This document shows, one piece after another, positions 34,778 to 45,045 of a DNA stretch of 52,281 nucleotides. The translations under genes were made by a program, and so were the position numbers. The stretch's first letter is position 1, and each line of letters starts with the position of its first letter. Origin of the DNA: Methanomicrobiales archaeon (GTDB lineage: Archaea; Halobacteriota; Methanomicrobia; Methanomicrobiales; Methanospirillaceae); assembly GCA_025350045.1 (NCBI GenBank), contig JANXYM010000005.1:1-52281 (forward strand). Reading direction: 5' to 3'. The notes beneath the pieces were generated by a model, which worked only from the letters and a program-made list of their open reading frames with translations, did not search any database and was not told the origin of the DNA.

Positions 34778-34898
34778 CTACAAATGTTTTGGGAGGCGGG
34801 ATAATAAAATGCAGGGTTTTTCGTAAAATGAATTCCGGAGGTAAGACACCTTCCCCCACCATTCTTTTTATTGTCATGAAGGAGCAATCACTTTTCGT

Positions 34899-35648
34899 AT
34901 GCTGCCAACCGGTCGCACTTTTATGGAACAGACCCGCTATGAATATCTCTCCGTCTCTGACCAGACGCAGGAACTCCCTGCCCCGCCGCTTGAAAAAGCC
35001 ACACCGGAAGAGAGTCCGAAAATCCCCCTCCCCAAACCTGATACCATAACCGTGCCACCCATCGATTGCCGGGCTGCCGTTGAGGTGCGGCGCTCAGTCC
35101 GTCACTATGCCCGCGATCCGCTCACGCTCAAAGAACTGGCATTCCTGTGCTGGAGCACACAGGGAATAGTTGACGTAAAAACGCCCTACTATACGCTGCG
35201 GAACGTTCCTTCTGCCGGAGGGCGTCATGCAGGTGAGACATACCTTTTGATTAACCGGGTCGAGGGAATAGACCCCGGGTTATACCGGTATCTCGCGTTC
35301 TCCCACAGCCTCATACGTATTGACGCGGGCAGCGGGATTGTCGACAGGATTATGTCTGCCTGTCTCGGGCAGGCATTCGTGCGTTCATCGGCAGTCACGT
35401 TCATCTGGTCTGCAGTGATTTACCGGATGGCGTGGCGGTACAGCGAGCGGGCGTACCGGCTTGTGCACCTTGATGCCGGTCATGTCTGCCAGAACCTGTA
35501 CCTCGCCGGTGAGCAGATAGGCTGTGACACCTGTGCCATCGGGGCGTTTGACGACCAGCAGATGGCAGACGTACTCGGTATTGATGGGGAGGAGGAGTTT
35601 GTTGTATACTGTGCAACGGTTGGGAAGAAAACAAAAATGAGTGTATAA
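34899..35648 (+). CDS. SagB/ThcOx-type nitroreductase-fold oxidoreductase
   Basis: The protein has 249 residues from the ATG at 34899. The N-terminus GRTFMEQTRYEYLSVSDQTQ then ELPAPPLEKA is the recognised start of stand-alone SagB-family proteins; the TRY...SDQ block is why this start was preferred. The core shows RRSVRHYARDPLTLKELAFL, SAGGRHAGETYLLINRVEGI and VHLDAGHVCQNLYLAGEQIG, the flavin- and nicotinamide-type nitroreductase fold. Family members oxidise azolines in peptide toxins or have unknown redox roles. No azoline precursor or cyclase gene is near. The enzyme call is firm; the substrate is not. Confidence 0.82.
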   Translation: MLPTGRTFMEQTRYEYLSVSDQTQELPAPPLEKATPEESPKIPLPKPDTITVPPIDCRAAVEVRRSVRHYARDPLTLKELAFLCWSTQGIVDVKTPYYTLRNVPSAGGRHAGETYLLINRVEGIDPGLYRYLAFSHSLIRIDAGSGIVDRIMSACLGQAFVRSSAVTFIWSAVIYRMAWRYSERAYRLVHLDAGHVCQNLYLAGEQIGCDTCAIGAFDDQQMADVLGIDGEEEFVVYCATVGKKTKMSV

Positions 35649-35700
35649 ATGTTCCCGGTACTGTGTTGAGATTCTTTAAATCCGGCTAATTCATCAGAAT

Positions 35701-35727
35701 ACCGGGGGATTCTGCCGGTTTTTCTGT
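35701..35727 (+). terminator. Stem-loop followed by T-run after the SagB-type gene
   Basis: ACCGG, a nine-base loop and CCGGT pair over five bases, then TTTTTCTGTCC. It lies about 50 bases after the stop at 35648. Confidence 0.3.
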
Positions 35728-35900
35728 CCTCCCTTTCTTGACAGGGACCAAAAACCCATATCTGATTCAGGCAAAATTTTATCCATCGGACCCTGTTGAC
35801 ATGCATCGAAATTAAACGGCAAGAATTATTGTCATGAATGTAAAATATTGAACGGGTTACAAAAACACCAATAAACGATGGTGAACCGGGTTGGGAGATC

Positions 35901-38567
35901 ATGGATTTTTTTAAGCGATTTACGAAGCACCAGTACTTGACCAGTGCAGTATTGCTGTTTTTCATGGTAATCACCTTTGCCCTGAGAGCCATTCCAGCAC
36001 TATTCATCCACGATGCAGGTTTTCTCTATCTCCACGATACAGACAGTTACTACACCTTACGACAGATCGAAGTGATGGTGAATCATTTTCCCCAGTACAA
36101 CTGGTTTGATCCCATGACCGCATTTCCGGTAGGCAAAAACCTGGACTGGGGTCCGCTTTTTCCTTTCGTTGCAGCGATCCTCTGCCTCGTTACCGGCACA
36201 ACTACCCGGGATGGGATCTTTTTCATGTCCGGCTGGGTTGCACCGCTCATGGCAATGATGATGGTTCCCGTAATGTACTATCTGGGGAAACGATTGTGGA
36301 GTGAGGGGGCCGGCCTCGCAGCTGCAGGCATGATCACAATAATTTCCCTGTATTATTTTTCAATTTCATCGTATGGCTGGACAGATCACCATGTGGCTGA
36401 AGTAGTATTCAGCACGGTCTTTTTCCTCATCTATTGTTCAACACTCGATTATATCAAAAAAAATCCCGTGGAGATTAAAAAGGGTGCCACATTTTATTTC
36501 CCGGTGCTCTTTTCAATTGGAGCGGGTATTTTCCTCTTCATATCGCTTCTGTCATCGACGACCGTCATCCTGGCGTTACTGGTAATGGCAATATACACCA
36601 GCGTGCAGTACATCCTGGATTATTACCAGGGGAATAACTCAGACCATCTGCTCATCGTCAATGGGGTCTTATTATCGTTCACGTCGGTTCTGCTCCTGCT
36701 CTTTGGCATCAGGCAACCCGGAACCTCCATCACGCAGTACACAATCGGAGTTGTGATTGTGCCTTGTGCACTTATCGGTGAGACAATAGTGCTTGCCGTT
36801 ATGAACCGGAGTTGTGCCGGCAGAAAATGGTTATATACATGCTGTCTTGCATCACTTGCCATTGTGGGTTTTATTCTCACGCAAATAATTCCTCTGCTCC
36901 AGGGGGTCAGTTCCGAGGCGCTTGGGCTGGTATTCGGTTCTTCTGCGTATACTGTTGGGGTTATCGAGACATTACCGTGGACCCTGCCGGATGCATGGGA
37001 AAATTTTAATTTTTCCCTGATCCTGATGCTTGGAGGATTGCTGTTCCTGGGGTATGCACTGATAAAAAAGCGGGATAGTAACGCCGTTTTTCTTGTTGTA
37101 TGGTTCGCAGTCATGTTGCTGGTAACCATCCGGTACCAGCGGTTCCAGTATTTTTTTACCGTCAATATCGCCTTGCTTGCCGCGATCTGTATCGCAGATG
37201 CACTCACCATGAGAAAGGAGAAGATCCATCAATATCTTGCGTTGGCTAAGAACCGGCTTGTCCCGTCTCGGGAAATGCCAAAGGATATACCAGGGGAAAG
37301 ATCTTCCCCATCCATACCAAAACAGAATACGAAAAGGGAGAAAAAACCTCCTGTTGGCAATCCGGCAGTTCCGGTTGATTCCATAAAGGATATTTTTGTC
37401 ATTATCGTTCTGTTCACCGTGGCTGCATTTGTTGTCGCTTCCTTATCACAGGATATCAATTATGGCCTGAAAACACCGGAACATTTACTGTCACCTGACT
37501 GGACTGAGTCGCTGAAATGGCTGGGAGCAAACAGCCCGGATACCGGCATTGATTACTATCAAGCGTATGATGCCAACGGGTTTTCGTACCCTTCAAACTC
37601 CTATGGCATCATGGCAGTCTGGGATGCCGGGCACTGGATCACGGTCTTTTCTCACCGCATTCCTATCACCAACCCTTTCCAAGACAATCTTGGACGGGGA
37701 AACGGGACCGCCACTTATTTCCTGAGTGCAAATGAGTCAACAGCCAACACGATACTCCAGAATTTTGGGGGTAAATATGTCATCACGGATTCAAATATGG
37801 CCGTGGATACCTTCACCAATCTCGTTCCCTGGCAGAGCGGCTCTGTCGATATCTCCCGATACATAAAATGGTTCATGATCCCGGATACCAGCGATCCCTC
37901 CCACCTGCTCAAGGTTCACCGGTTTGTAAACGGGTATTTCCAGACCATGGTCGTCCGCCTTCATATCTATGACGGGTCCATGACCGGTCCGGGCACTGTG
38001 CAGTACACGGAATATGCGATACGCAAGGTACCTGCTGCCGGAGAGACCGCGACAGAGGTAAACGGGTATGCACGGGTCATCACCAGGGAGCTTCCTGTAA
38101 ATGGTTCATTCATCACCAATGACACCCCGATCATCCGTGAAGGTGCGGACCTGCAGCCCCAGGGATATGCAGATCTGTTTTCCGATAAGCCGTATGAACC
38201 GGTCGAGACCATCCCGGCATTACAGCATTACCGGCTTATCCACGAGTCTATGAATAACGCAACGGCTGTTGTGTTTCCGGAATCTTCTCCCTCTACCCTT
38301 CCGGCTATCAGATATGTGAAAATATTTGAGTACGTCAACGGGGCCCATATTGCCGGTAACGGGATAATCGAGGTACCGGTCGTAACCAATACGGGACGGA
38401 CATTCGTATACCGGCAGGAAAGCATAAACGGTGAGTTTATTGTTCCCTATTCAACAGCAGGAAATAGTTACGACGTCAATGCAACCGGCCTGTATCATAT
38501 TGCCGGGACATCCCGGTTTATTACCGTCACCGAAGATGATGTAATCGCGGGAAAACACGCTTCATGA
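35901..38567 (+). CDS. aglB: AglB/STT3 oligosaccharyltransferase
   Basis: The protein has 888 residues. The multi-membrane N-terminal half has the first catalytic acidic motif, FLYLHDTDSYYTLRQIE (D46, D48), and the second loop GWTDHHVAEVV near 158-168. The external C-terminal domain begins near 485. Its signature is MAVWDAGHWITVF near 570; the usual motif is WWDYG, so here the first W is V and Y is A. It transfers a lipid-linked glycan to Asn in N-x-S/T of S-layer and secreted proteins. The ATG at 35901 follows GGGAGATC. It stands at the head of the glycan locus and is separated from the GT4 gene by 45 bases, in opposite orientation. Confidence 0.88.
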   Translation: MDFFKRFTKHQYLTSAVLLFFMVITFALRAIPALFIHDAGFLYLHDTDSYYTLRQIEVMVNHFPQYNWFDPMTAFPVGKNLDWGPLFPFVAAILCLVTGTTTRDGIFFMSGWVAPLMAMMMVPVMYYLGKRLWSEGAGLAAAGMITIISLYYFSISSYGWTDHHVAEVVFSTVFFLIYCSTLDYIKKNPVEIKKGATFYFPVLFSIGAGIFLFISLLSSTTVILALLVMAIYTSVQYILDYYQGNNSDHLLIVNGVLLSFTSVLLLLFGIRQPGTSITQYTIGVVIVPCALIGETIVLAVMNRSCAGRKWLYTCCLASLAIVGFILTQIIPLLQGVSSEALGLVFGSSAYTVGVIETLPWTLPDAWENFNFSLILMLGGLLFLGYALIKKRDSNAVFLVVWFAVMLLVTIRYQRFQYFFTVNIALLAAICIADALTMRKEKIHQYLALAKNRLVPSREMPKDIPGERSSPSIPKQNTKREKKPPVGNPAVPVDSIKDIFVIIVLFTVAAFVVASLSQDINYGLKTPEHLLSPDWTESLKWLGANSPDTGIDYYQAYDANGFSYPSNSYGIMAVWDAGHWITVFSHRIPITNPFQDNLGRGNGTATYFLSANESTANTILQNFGGKYVITDSNMAVDTFTNLVPWQSGSVDISRYIKWFMIPDTSDPSHLLKVHRFVNGYFQTMVVRLHIYDGSMTGPGTVQYTEYAIRKVPAAGETATEVNGYARVITRELPVNGSFITNDTPIIREGADLQPQGYADLFSDKPYEPVETIPALQHYRLIHESMNNATAVVFPESSPSTLPAIRYVKIFEYVNGAHIAGNGIIEVPVVTNTGRTFVYRQESINGEFIVPYSTAGNSYDVNATGLYHIAGTSRFITVTEDDVIAGKHAS

Positions 38568-38612
38568 ACATGCGATATCCAATCAGGGTCACCTTTTTTT
38601 AACCTGCATCGT

Positions 38613-39746
38613 CTAATCGCAGGAATCAATCGCAAATCGATAGTAGGTCTCCAGTTCTGAAGTTATCCTGTCCCAGTCAAAACTCTCAGCGGATGCGATA
38701 CAGGCTGGCTTCATTTCCCTGTACTGTGCCATCACCTCGGAGATAGTATCAGCAAGATCTTCAGCACTGAGTGTGCACAGGCGGCCATTCTGTCCGGTGA
38801 TAAGATCCCGTATCGCATTCGCCGTATGATCGATGGTTATAACCGGTATACCACAGGCCAATGCCTCAAGGGCCGTAATGCCAAATCCTTCCCGGGTTGA
38901 TGGCAGTACATATATTTTTGAGGACTTCATCCGGGCGATGATCTCATCGTGATTGTCACAAAACCCCATCATACGCACATGGGATTCAAGCGAGAGTTCA
39001 CCAATGAGGGATACCAGTGTTTCACGCTCCGGACCTTCACCTATGATCTGCACTTGACATTTTTTGTTTTTGGAGGATTGGATGCCCATCGCACGGATAA
39101 GCAGGTCCACATTTTTTTCCCGGATTAACCGGCCGACACAGATAATATCGGAAGTTACTGCGTGGGGAAGAATGGTATCGATTCGCTTCAGATCAACACC
39201 ATTCGGGAGGATCTGAACATTTTTTTTGCCATTGAGGTCAACGAGTTTTTTTGCAGTGGTAGCTGAAACGGCAATCATAAAGGGAGTCAGGCGGGTCACC
39301 CACCATTCAATAAATTTCCCGAAGAAACCTGCAATGCCAAGATACGTGTACCAGTAATCCCCCCATACTTCATGCCAGGTGATAACAAGAGGTGTTTTTT
39401 TAAAGACCAGACTGCATTTTGCCGCTATGCAGGAAAAATAGGGAAACTGCTGGCAGTCGATAATATCAAAATTTTCTTTGCGCAGCCGGAAAAAAAGGGC
39501 AAAACCAAATGTGATTGCCTCACGGACGGTTCTTCTCCCCCGGGAGTAGAGAGTTTGTGCCGGGCAGACCCCGTGAAGAGTGACACCATTACGGATGAGG
39601 ATGTCGCTCCCTTCCCAGAACTTCATACCGAACAAATGGACATCGTGCCCACGATCTGATAGCCGCACCGCGAGTTCCCATACGCGTTTTTCCACCCCCC
39701 CTTTCACGTAAGGGTATATGACATCGTAAACAAAAGCAATCTTCAT
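38613..39746 (-). CDS. GT4 glycosyltransferase
   Basis: The protein has 377 residues. A Rossmann N-domain starts MKIAFVYDVIYPYVKGGVEK then RVWELAVRLSDRGHDVHLFG, with the donor-side glycine loop. The C-domain contains IICVGRLIREKNVDLLIRAM and STREGFGITALEALACGIPV, the EX7E motif of GT-B retaining enzymes of family 4. It is soluble or peripheral, and it probably adds a hexose to a dolichol-linked glycan. It is convergent with aglB and 134 bases from the GT8-GT2 gene in the same orientation. The exact sugar is unknown. Confidence 0.86.
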   Translation of the reverse strand: MKIAFVYDVIYPYVKGGVEKRVWELAVRLSDRGHDVHLFGMKFWEGSDILIRNGVTLHGVCPAQTLYSRGRRTVREAITFGFALFFRLRKENFDIIDCQQFPYFSCIAAKCSLVFKKTPLVITWHEVWGDYWYTYLGIAGFFGKFIEWWVTRLTPFMIAVSATTAKKLVDLNGKKNVQILPNGVDLKRIDTILPHAVTSDIICVGRLIREKNVDLLIRAMGIQSSKNKKCQVQIIGEGPERETLVSLIGELSLESHVRMMGFCDNHDEIIARMKSSKIYVLPSTREGFGITALEALACGIPVITIDHTANAIRDLITGQNGRLCTLSAEDLADTISEVMAQYREMKPACIASAESFDWDRITSELETYYRFAIDSCD

Positions 39747-39880
39747 AGTGGAGACCTTAGAATGGTTACCATTCTCATGTGCCCGGGTTTTTTTAAGGGA
39801 TTTTCACTTATAGGGTTACAGTCTATCTCTGGGAGAGGGAATACAACAGATCGTTTCAGTAAAAAGCTCATAAATTTCGC

Positions 39881-41914
39881 TCAAGTACAGCGTCCGGATA
39901 CACTATTTTCCTGATTGTTGTTCTCATTTAAGAGCATCATACTCTGGAATACGGCAAAAAGGACGAACTGAAGGCCACTCACGATGAGAACCAGGGCCAG
40001 AACGGCGGTTGAAATCTCGGAAAGAAAACCAAAACTCACCGAAACCCACTGGATGAGGATATTAATACCCAGGAGGATGCCGATAAAGAGAGAACCAGCT
40101 CCCAACACAAGAAATTTTTCAAGATTGCCATAATTCATGATCAATTCAATGATGCCGGCTTTTGTCTCATATCCATGGATCACCGAATATGTCTTCATCA
40201 GAAATCCCGTGGCGACAACCTGCAGACCTCCCATGATCAGGATCGCGCCCAGAATAAAGGTGTGGAGGTGTGAAGATTCAACATTGCCCTGGAGATAAAA
40301 AAATGACATCAGCAGAACACCAATGAGGGAAAATGCCAGTCCTGGAATTGCTACAAAGGGGAGGGGTTTCATGAGCAGGACAAACCGTACGTGGCGCCAG
40401 CCATCAGCAAAACTGTGGAGTTTTGAGGGAGTCAGGCGAGGGTAATAATTGATGGGTACTTCCACAATTTTCAGCCGTTCCTTTGATGCCATGACAAGCA
40501 TTTCAGAAGCAAACTCCATGCCACCGGTGTTGAGGTTGAGCCGATCAAGTGCTTTACGGGTGATCGCACGGAACCCGCTGTGGGTGTCGGAGTAATGGGT
40601 ATGGAAGATTACATTGATCATCCAGGTGAGGACCGGGTTACCGATGTACCGGTGGAGAGGGGTCATCGCCCCTGCATGGATTGTTCCTTTGAATCGCGAG
40701 CCAATGACCAGATCGGCTCCTTTTTTGAGAGGTGCCAGTAACGCGGGGATCTCCAGGAAATCGTACGTGTTATCTGAATCTCCAATGACAAGACATTGCC
40801 CCTGTGCTTGTTCAAAGGCTGCAAGGTACGCATTTCCATAGCCTCTTTTTTTCGGGTGGATTACTATTGCACCCAGTGATCGGGCTATTTCAGCGGTTCG
40901 ATCCGTGGATGCATCTGCAACAATGATCTCGCCCTGAATTCGATTTTCCAAAAAAACCTTCTGGATTTTGGTGAGACAATCCCCGATGGAATGCTCTTCA
41001 TCGAGGGCTGGTAAAATTACCGACACATCACAGGATTCCCATTCCGTCATGGCAAGATAGTTCGCATATTCCTTTTTTAATGGGTGTTCGCCGGTATAAT
41101 CCCAGGGTTTGGATTCGCCGCAAAAATGAATGATACCGGGATTGTTGATAGCTTCAATGAATCCGGGGTCTGTATTTTTCTGTACCATTTCATACAGGAA
41201 TGGTTGTTGATTCCACCTGATCGGTAAGGGAAGCCATTTATCGAAAAGAAATGCATTCAGACCATCCTGATCGGCTAACACTATTTTATCGGGATTATGG
41301 GTAATGAAATCCACAATTTTATGATGAATCTGATCCTTGCGCCACAAGAGCAGATTAATTACCATCACGCCAGAATTAAAATATTTTTTTTCAGCGGGAA
41401 TTTTTAACCGGTTTTTCGTGTCATGAAAAATAGTACAGTTTTCAACACCTGTATCTTCGACAGCCGCAAGATAATAGGATGAAATATCGATGTTCCACAG
41501 TTTTGAAATATCTTCTTTTATTACTAAATCACAATCCAGGTACAATACTTTGTCTATTGATGCATCCACTAAATCCGGGATTGCTAACCGGTAATAGGTA
41601 GTATTATTCAGGTACTCGACTGTTGCAAAACCCTCAAATTCATCTTTATTTGGGGTTAAAAAACGAATAGTGGCCCGGTATTTTTCCGCAATACGAAGTA
41701 TTTTTTCTTTGTTTAACGGGGAAATACCACCATCAATAATATAAACCTCTACCTGATGGCAGGATGAACAATTTTCAAATAATGAGGTGAGCATTACCCC
41801 TAACGGGGGTGCATACTTATCATCAGAAGTGGTAACAATTTTCACGAAATCTGTCCCCGTTTTATGCAGCATTTTTCGGAATTGATTTATAAATACTATT
41901 GAGAGGATTTCCAT
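39881..41914 (-). CDS. Two-domain glycosyltransferase: GT8 fused to GT2 with membrane helices
   Basis: The frame has 677 residues; I suspect Met15 (MLHKTGTDFVKIVTTSDDKY, position 41872) is the true start. Domain 1 (about 20-285) is GT8-like: the donor site KVLYLDCDLVIKEDISKLWN with DCD at 127-129 and later HFCGESKPWDYTGEHPL. Domain 2 (about 294-510) is a GT2 of the dolichol-phosphate-sugar synthase type: SVILPALDEEHSIGDCLTKI, IVADASTDRTAEIARSLGAI and VIGDSDNTYDFLEIPALLAP. Four C-terminal membrane helices follow, starting FVAIPGLAFSLIGVLL. The two active sites would make one lipid-linked donor and use another, but this is inference. Confidence 0.85.
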   Translation of the reverse strand: MEILSIVFINQFRKMLHKTGTDFVKIVTTSDDKYAPPLGVMLTSLFENCSSCHQVEVYIIDGGISPLNKEKILRIAEKYRATIRFLTPNKDEFEGFATVEYLNNTTYYRLAIPDLVDASIDKVLYLDCDLVIKEDISKLWNIDISSYYLAAVEDTGVENCTIFHDTKNRLKIPAEKKYFNSGVMVINLLLWRKDQIHHKIVDFITHNPDKIVLADQDGLNAFLFDKWLPLPIRWNQQPFLYEMVQKNTDPGFIEAINNPGIIHFCGESKPWDYTGEHPLKKEYANYLAMTEWESCDVSVILPALDEEHSIGDCLTKIQKVFLENRIQGEIIVADASTDRTAEIARSLGAIVIHPKKRGYGNAYLAAFEQAQGQCLVIGDSDNTYDFLEIPALLAPLKKGADLVIGSRFKGTIHAGAMTPLHRYIGNPVLTWMINVIFHTHYSDTHSGFRAITRKALDRLNLNTGGMEFASEMLVMASKERLKIVEVPINYYPRLTPSKLHSFADGWRHVRFVLLMKPLPFVAIPGLAFSLIGVLLMSFFYLQGNVESSHLHTFILGAILIMGGLQVVATGFLMKTYSVIHGYETKAGIIELIMNYGNLEKFLVLGAGSLFIGILLGINILIQWVSVSFGFLSEISTAVLALVLIVSGLQFVLFAVFQSMMLLNENNNQENSVSGRCT

Positions 41915-42052
41915 TTATTTTTTCTCTATTGCACATTCTGATTGTGGAGAGCCAATCCCCCGTCAAGACCAATTGTTGTTCAGACCCTATTTTGGAGAGA
42001 AACCCGGAACGTAACGGTCATAGAGATCTTAATTAAAAAACAAGAGGCAATA

Positions 42053-43064
42053 ATGGTCAGGGATTATTATTTCACCGAGAAAAATTTTAGTTACCGGAAG
42101 CAGTGGAACAATCGGTACGCGGTTATGTGAAATATTACTAAAAAGGGGTTATTCTGTTATCGGGACTGATATCAGGGCAAATTACTGGAACCAGAAGATC
42201 AATGATCTGACCATTATTGCAGATCTCTGCAAATCCGAAGACCTTGAGCACCTTCCAGCCGATATCGATATGGTTATCCATCTGGCTGCAAACGCCAGGG
42301 TCTATAATCTGGTAATCAACCCCGGCTTAGCCAGAGACAATTTTGAAATGCTCTTCAATATCCTGGAGTTTTGCAAAAAGCACTCGATACAGAATTTCCT
42401 TTTTTCTTCAAGTCGTGAAGTGTATGGTAATTCTGCCGTTGCGGTCCATACAGAAACCGAAGCGGATGTCAGAGCTTGTGAGAGCCCTTATACCGCTTCC
42501 AAGATCGGCGGAGAGGCACTTGTTCATGCATATCACCGGTGCTATGGAATTAATTTCGTCATCACCCGGTTCTCCAATGTATACGGGATGTATGATACCA
42601 GTGACCGGGTGATTCCGCTTTTTATCCGGATGACGCAGAATAATCAGGATCTCGTTGTGTACGGGGAGGATAAATGTCTTGACTTTACCTATATTGACGA
42701 TACCGTAGCCGGCGTAATAAAATGCATAGAGAAATTTCCCGACATACAAAATAATATCTTCAACATCGCATGCGGCAGGAGTGTATCTCTTATTGAAGTT
42801 GCACATCTGATCAGAGATTCAATGAACGGAAAAAACGGTGTGATCATCCACGACAATCGAACCGGCGAAGTAGTGAGGTCAGCAATCGATATCACAAAAG
42901 CTAAAAAGAATCTGGAATATGAACCCCAGGTCCCCATAGAAGAAGGGGTTGCACGCTCCATCAGCTGGTATGCTGAATATTACTCCCGTGTTTCCAGGGT
43001 TAGACGCATGAGTCTGGCACCGATTGAAAAGAACCCTGAACAAATACGTCAATGGAGAAAATAG
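42053..43064 (+). pseudogene. NAD-dependent sugar epimerase/dehydratase, N-terminal frameshift at an A-run
   Basis: From ATG 42053 (GAGG six bases ahead) the frame reads MVRDYYFTEKN and stops at 42130. One base more or less at the run of five A (42080-42084) shifts to MVRDYYFTEKILVTGSSGTI then GTRLCEILLKRGYSVIGTDI. That frame runs on in the large open frame to the stop at 43064. The whole is about 336 residues of extended SDR: GSSGTIG for NAD, SSREVYGNSAVAV, and SPYTASKIGGEALVHAYHRC with YxxxK. The first in-frame Met of the long piece, at 42270, would lose the NAD site. A +1 ribosomal shift, slippage-based phase variation or a sequence error are all possible. Confidence 0.75.
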
Positions 43065-43113
43065 TACTTAAAAAAATGTTGCTCCGAAATTTGCCCGAGG
43101 GTAAAAATCCATT

Positions 43114-44859
43114 TTAGAGATTTTTATCGACAAGGCTGAAAGGTTTTTTTGAGGCATACAGGTACACGCATCCAAGGAAGCTCAAAACAGATATCAGATA
43201 TCCGATGATCGTGATATCCCAATAAATTTTTACAGGATTGTAACGGGGCGTAAGATTTTCCCGGACTTTGAGCAATACCGTTGAACCGTATTGATCCGTG
43301 AAAAATTTCTCAACTTCGAAATATTCAGGATTATTGAACGCATCAATTCCCGTTTTGTTAAGATCCGGATTCCACATCAGGTACACCGGTTCATGATAAG
43401 GAATAAAAATATAATTTACCCCATATTTTCTGATAAGTTTCATCTTCTCGTTTACGTCTGCAGAATTTATGATGCGGTCGCTATCACCATCTCCAAGATA
43501 ACGATGTTTGAGCATCTGCGAGGACTCTCCTCCCAGGACGTTGACACCCGAGATCGCAGAAACCCAGAAACTCTGCACGCTCGAAGGGGCCACGACAAGA
43601 GTGCCGGGGGGAAGACCCTGCATATAATCCAGGGCTGCAATATCGGATGGATATCCCCATTTCCCATATATTGTATCTATATGCACAGCCCCGTAGAGGG
43701 GGAAAATAAGGAGGAGTAACAGGAAATATCCCAGAAATGGAAATTTAATTCCTTTAAGAGTGTTCAGTTTATCGATAAGCAGGGCAAAGAGACTCCCGAT
43801 AATGATTAACAATGCAATATCCAGAAACTGGGAGTAACGATCTACCCACAATATTGGCCTGATGAGGTAGGATTCCATTAACAGAAATGTTACCATCACC
43901 CACACCCCCAGCAATAATTTTTGAAAATCCCATTTCACCTGCTTTATCAATAAAATTGCGATTATCCCCATAATTATTGCAATGATGGTGATAATCGAAC
44001 TCGAAAGGTAATCCATGAATGTCCATGGCTGATTCGTAAATGCCGAAGCTGGAGAAGTAAGAATTGTTTCTTGTACCTCACTGATGACTTTGAGTGAGCC
44101 ATAGCGCCATGCTATTGGCAGCCAGAAAAAGGTGAGAAGTGCTCCGGTCATTATCGGGACTAAAAAAAGAGTTTTTAACATTTGTTTGTCCTTGAAGCAC
44201 CAGATTCCCAGGGAAATACAGACAATCAAAAAATAGACAAATGCTGCGATATAACTTGCAAGCACAATGAGCGACGATAATAGTGCAACAAGGACCAAAT
44301 CCCGTATGTTTTTGTTTTTGATATAGCGGATAAAGAAAACAAAGGCAAGGGGCATGAGCGTCATTGCCATGATCTGCGGATAGTAATTCATATAGGCTAA
44401 CAGCTGGATTTTGCTTACCGCAATCACAAAAGCACTGATGAGGGCTGCGGTCTGGTTATTGAATATTTCCAGCGACAGATAATATACCGTCAGACAAAGT
44501 GCTGCACCCACTAATATTACGAGCCATTTGGTAATTTCCACGAGTGAAATTCCTAAAAGTACATAGAGAAAAGCTACCGTATAGGGGAAGAGTACCTGGT
44601 ATTCGTAGTACTCCCCGAGGTTAAAATACGGATTAATCTGAGGCACAAGCGGGAATGACTGGAGAACTGCACGTGCATAGACAATATTCTTCCCCGGATC
44701 ATAATGATAAGGTATGTTGGCGTCAATCTGGACGCGGATAAAGATGGCAAATAAAAAAATGGCCAGAAGTATGAGATGCTCCTTCTTGATCGACAGGGTC
44801 CATCGCTCAGGGTCATTTTCTGATGGAGAGACTTTGGCCTTTTTACTTTTGGTCATCAT
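43114..44859 (-). CDS. Multi-pass membrane protein, GT-C (mannosyltransferase/STT3-like) type
   Basis: The protein has 581 residues with about twelve hydrophobic segments. After a charged N-terminus and one helix the first outside loop reads QIDANIPYHYDPGKNIVYAR with D46 and D54, the position of the GT-C catalytic acid. The central section is membrane-spanning; an external tail near 430-540 follows (SFWVSAISGVNVLGGESSQM). The family is glycosyltransferase-C-like: it would use a polyprenyl-phosphate sugar. It lies between the two broken epimerase genes but on the opposite strand, with its 3' end towards the first of them. The sugar is not decidable. Confidence 0.65.
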   Translation of the reverse strand: MMTKSKKAKVSPSENDPERWTLSIKKEHLILLAIFLFAIFIRVQIDANIPYHYDPGKNIVYARAVLQSFPLVPQINPYFNLGEYYEYQVLFPYTVAFLYVLLGISLVEITKWLVILVGAALCLTVYYLSLEIFNNQTAALISAFVIAVSKIQLLAYMNYYPQIMAMTLMPLAFVFFIRYIKNKNIRDLVLVALLSSLIVLASYIAAFVYFLIVCISLGIWCFKDKQMLKTLFLVPIMTGALLTFFWLPIAWRYGSLKVISEVQETILTSPASAFTNQPWTFMDYLSSSIITIIAIIMGIIAILLIKQVKWDFQKLLLGVWVMVTFLLMESYLIRPILWVDRYSQFLDIALLIIIGSLFALLIDKLNTLKGIKFPFLGYFLLLLLIFPLYGAVHIDTIYGKWGYPSDIAALDYMQGLPPGTLVVAPSSVQSFWVSAISGVNVLGGESSQMLKHRYLGDGDSDRIINSADVNEKMKLIRKYGVNYIFIPYHEPVYLMWNPDLNKTGIDAFNNPEYFEVEKFFTDQYGSTVLLKVRENLTPRYNPVKIYWDITIIGYLISVLSFLGCVYLYASKKPFSLVDKNL

Positions 44860-45045
44860 GTAAGAAAATTATCGTGTATGCAATGTTGTACCGTTATTTT
44901 TGAATATATGTGTATGTAAAAGTTATCCGCAGGAAAGAGTGTTTTTAATCGTACATTGTATACCTTCCGACGGAACCGTCATCCCATTTGAGATAAATTA
45001 CGGTAGTTGTTTATTCTAAAAATAACTTAAGGATCATCAACAACT

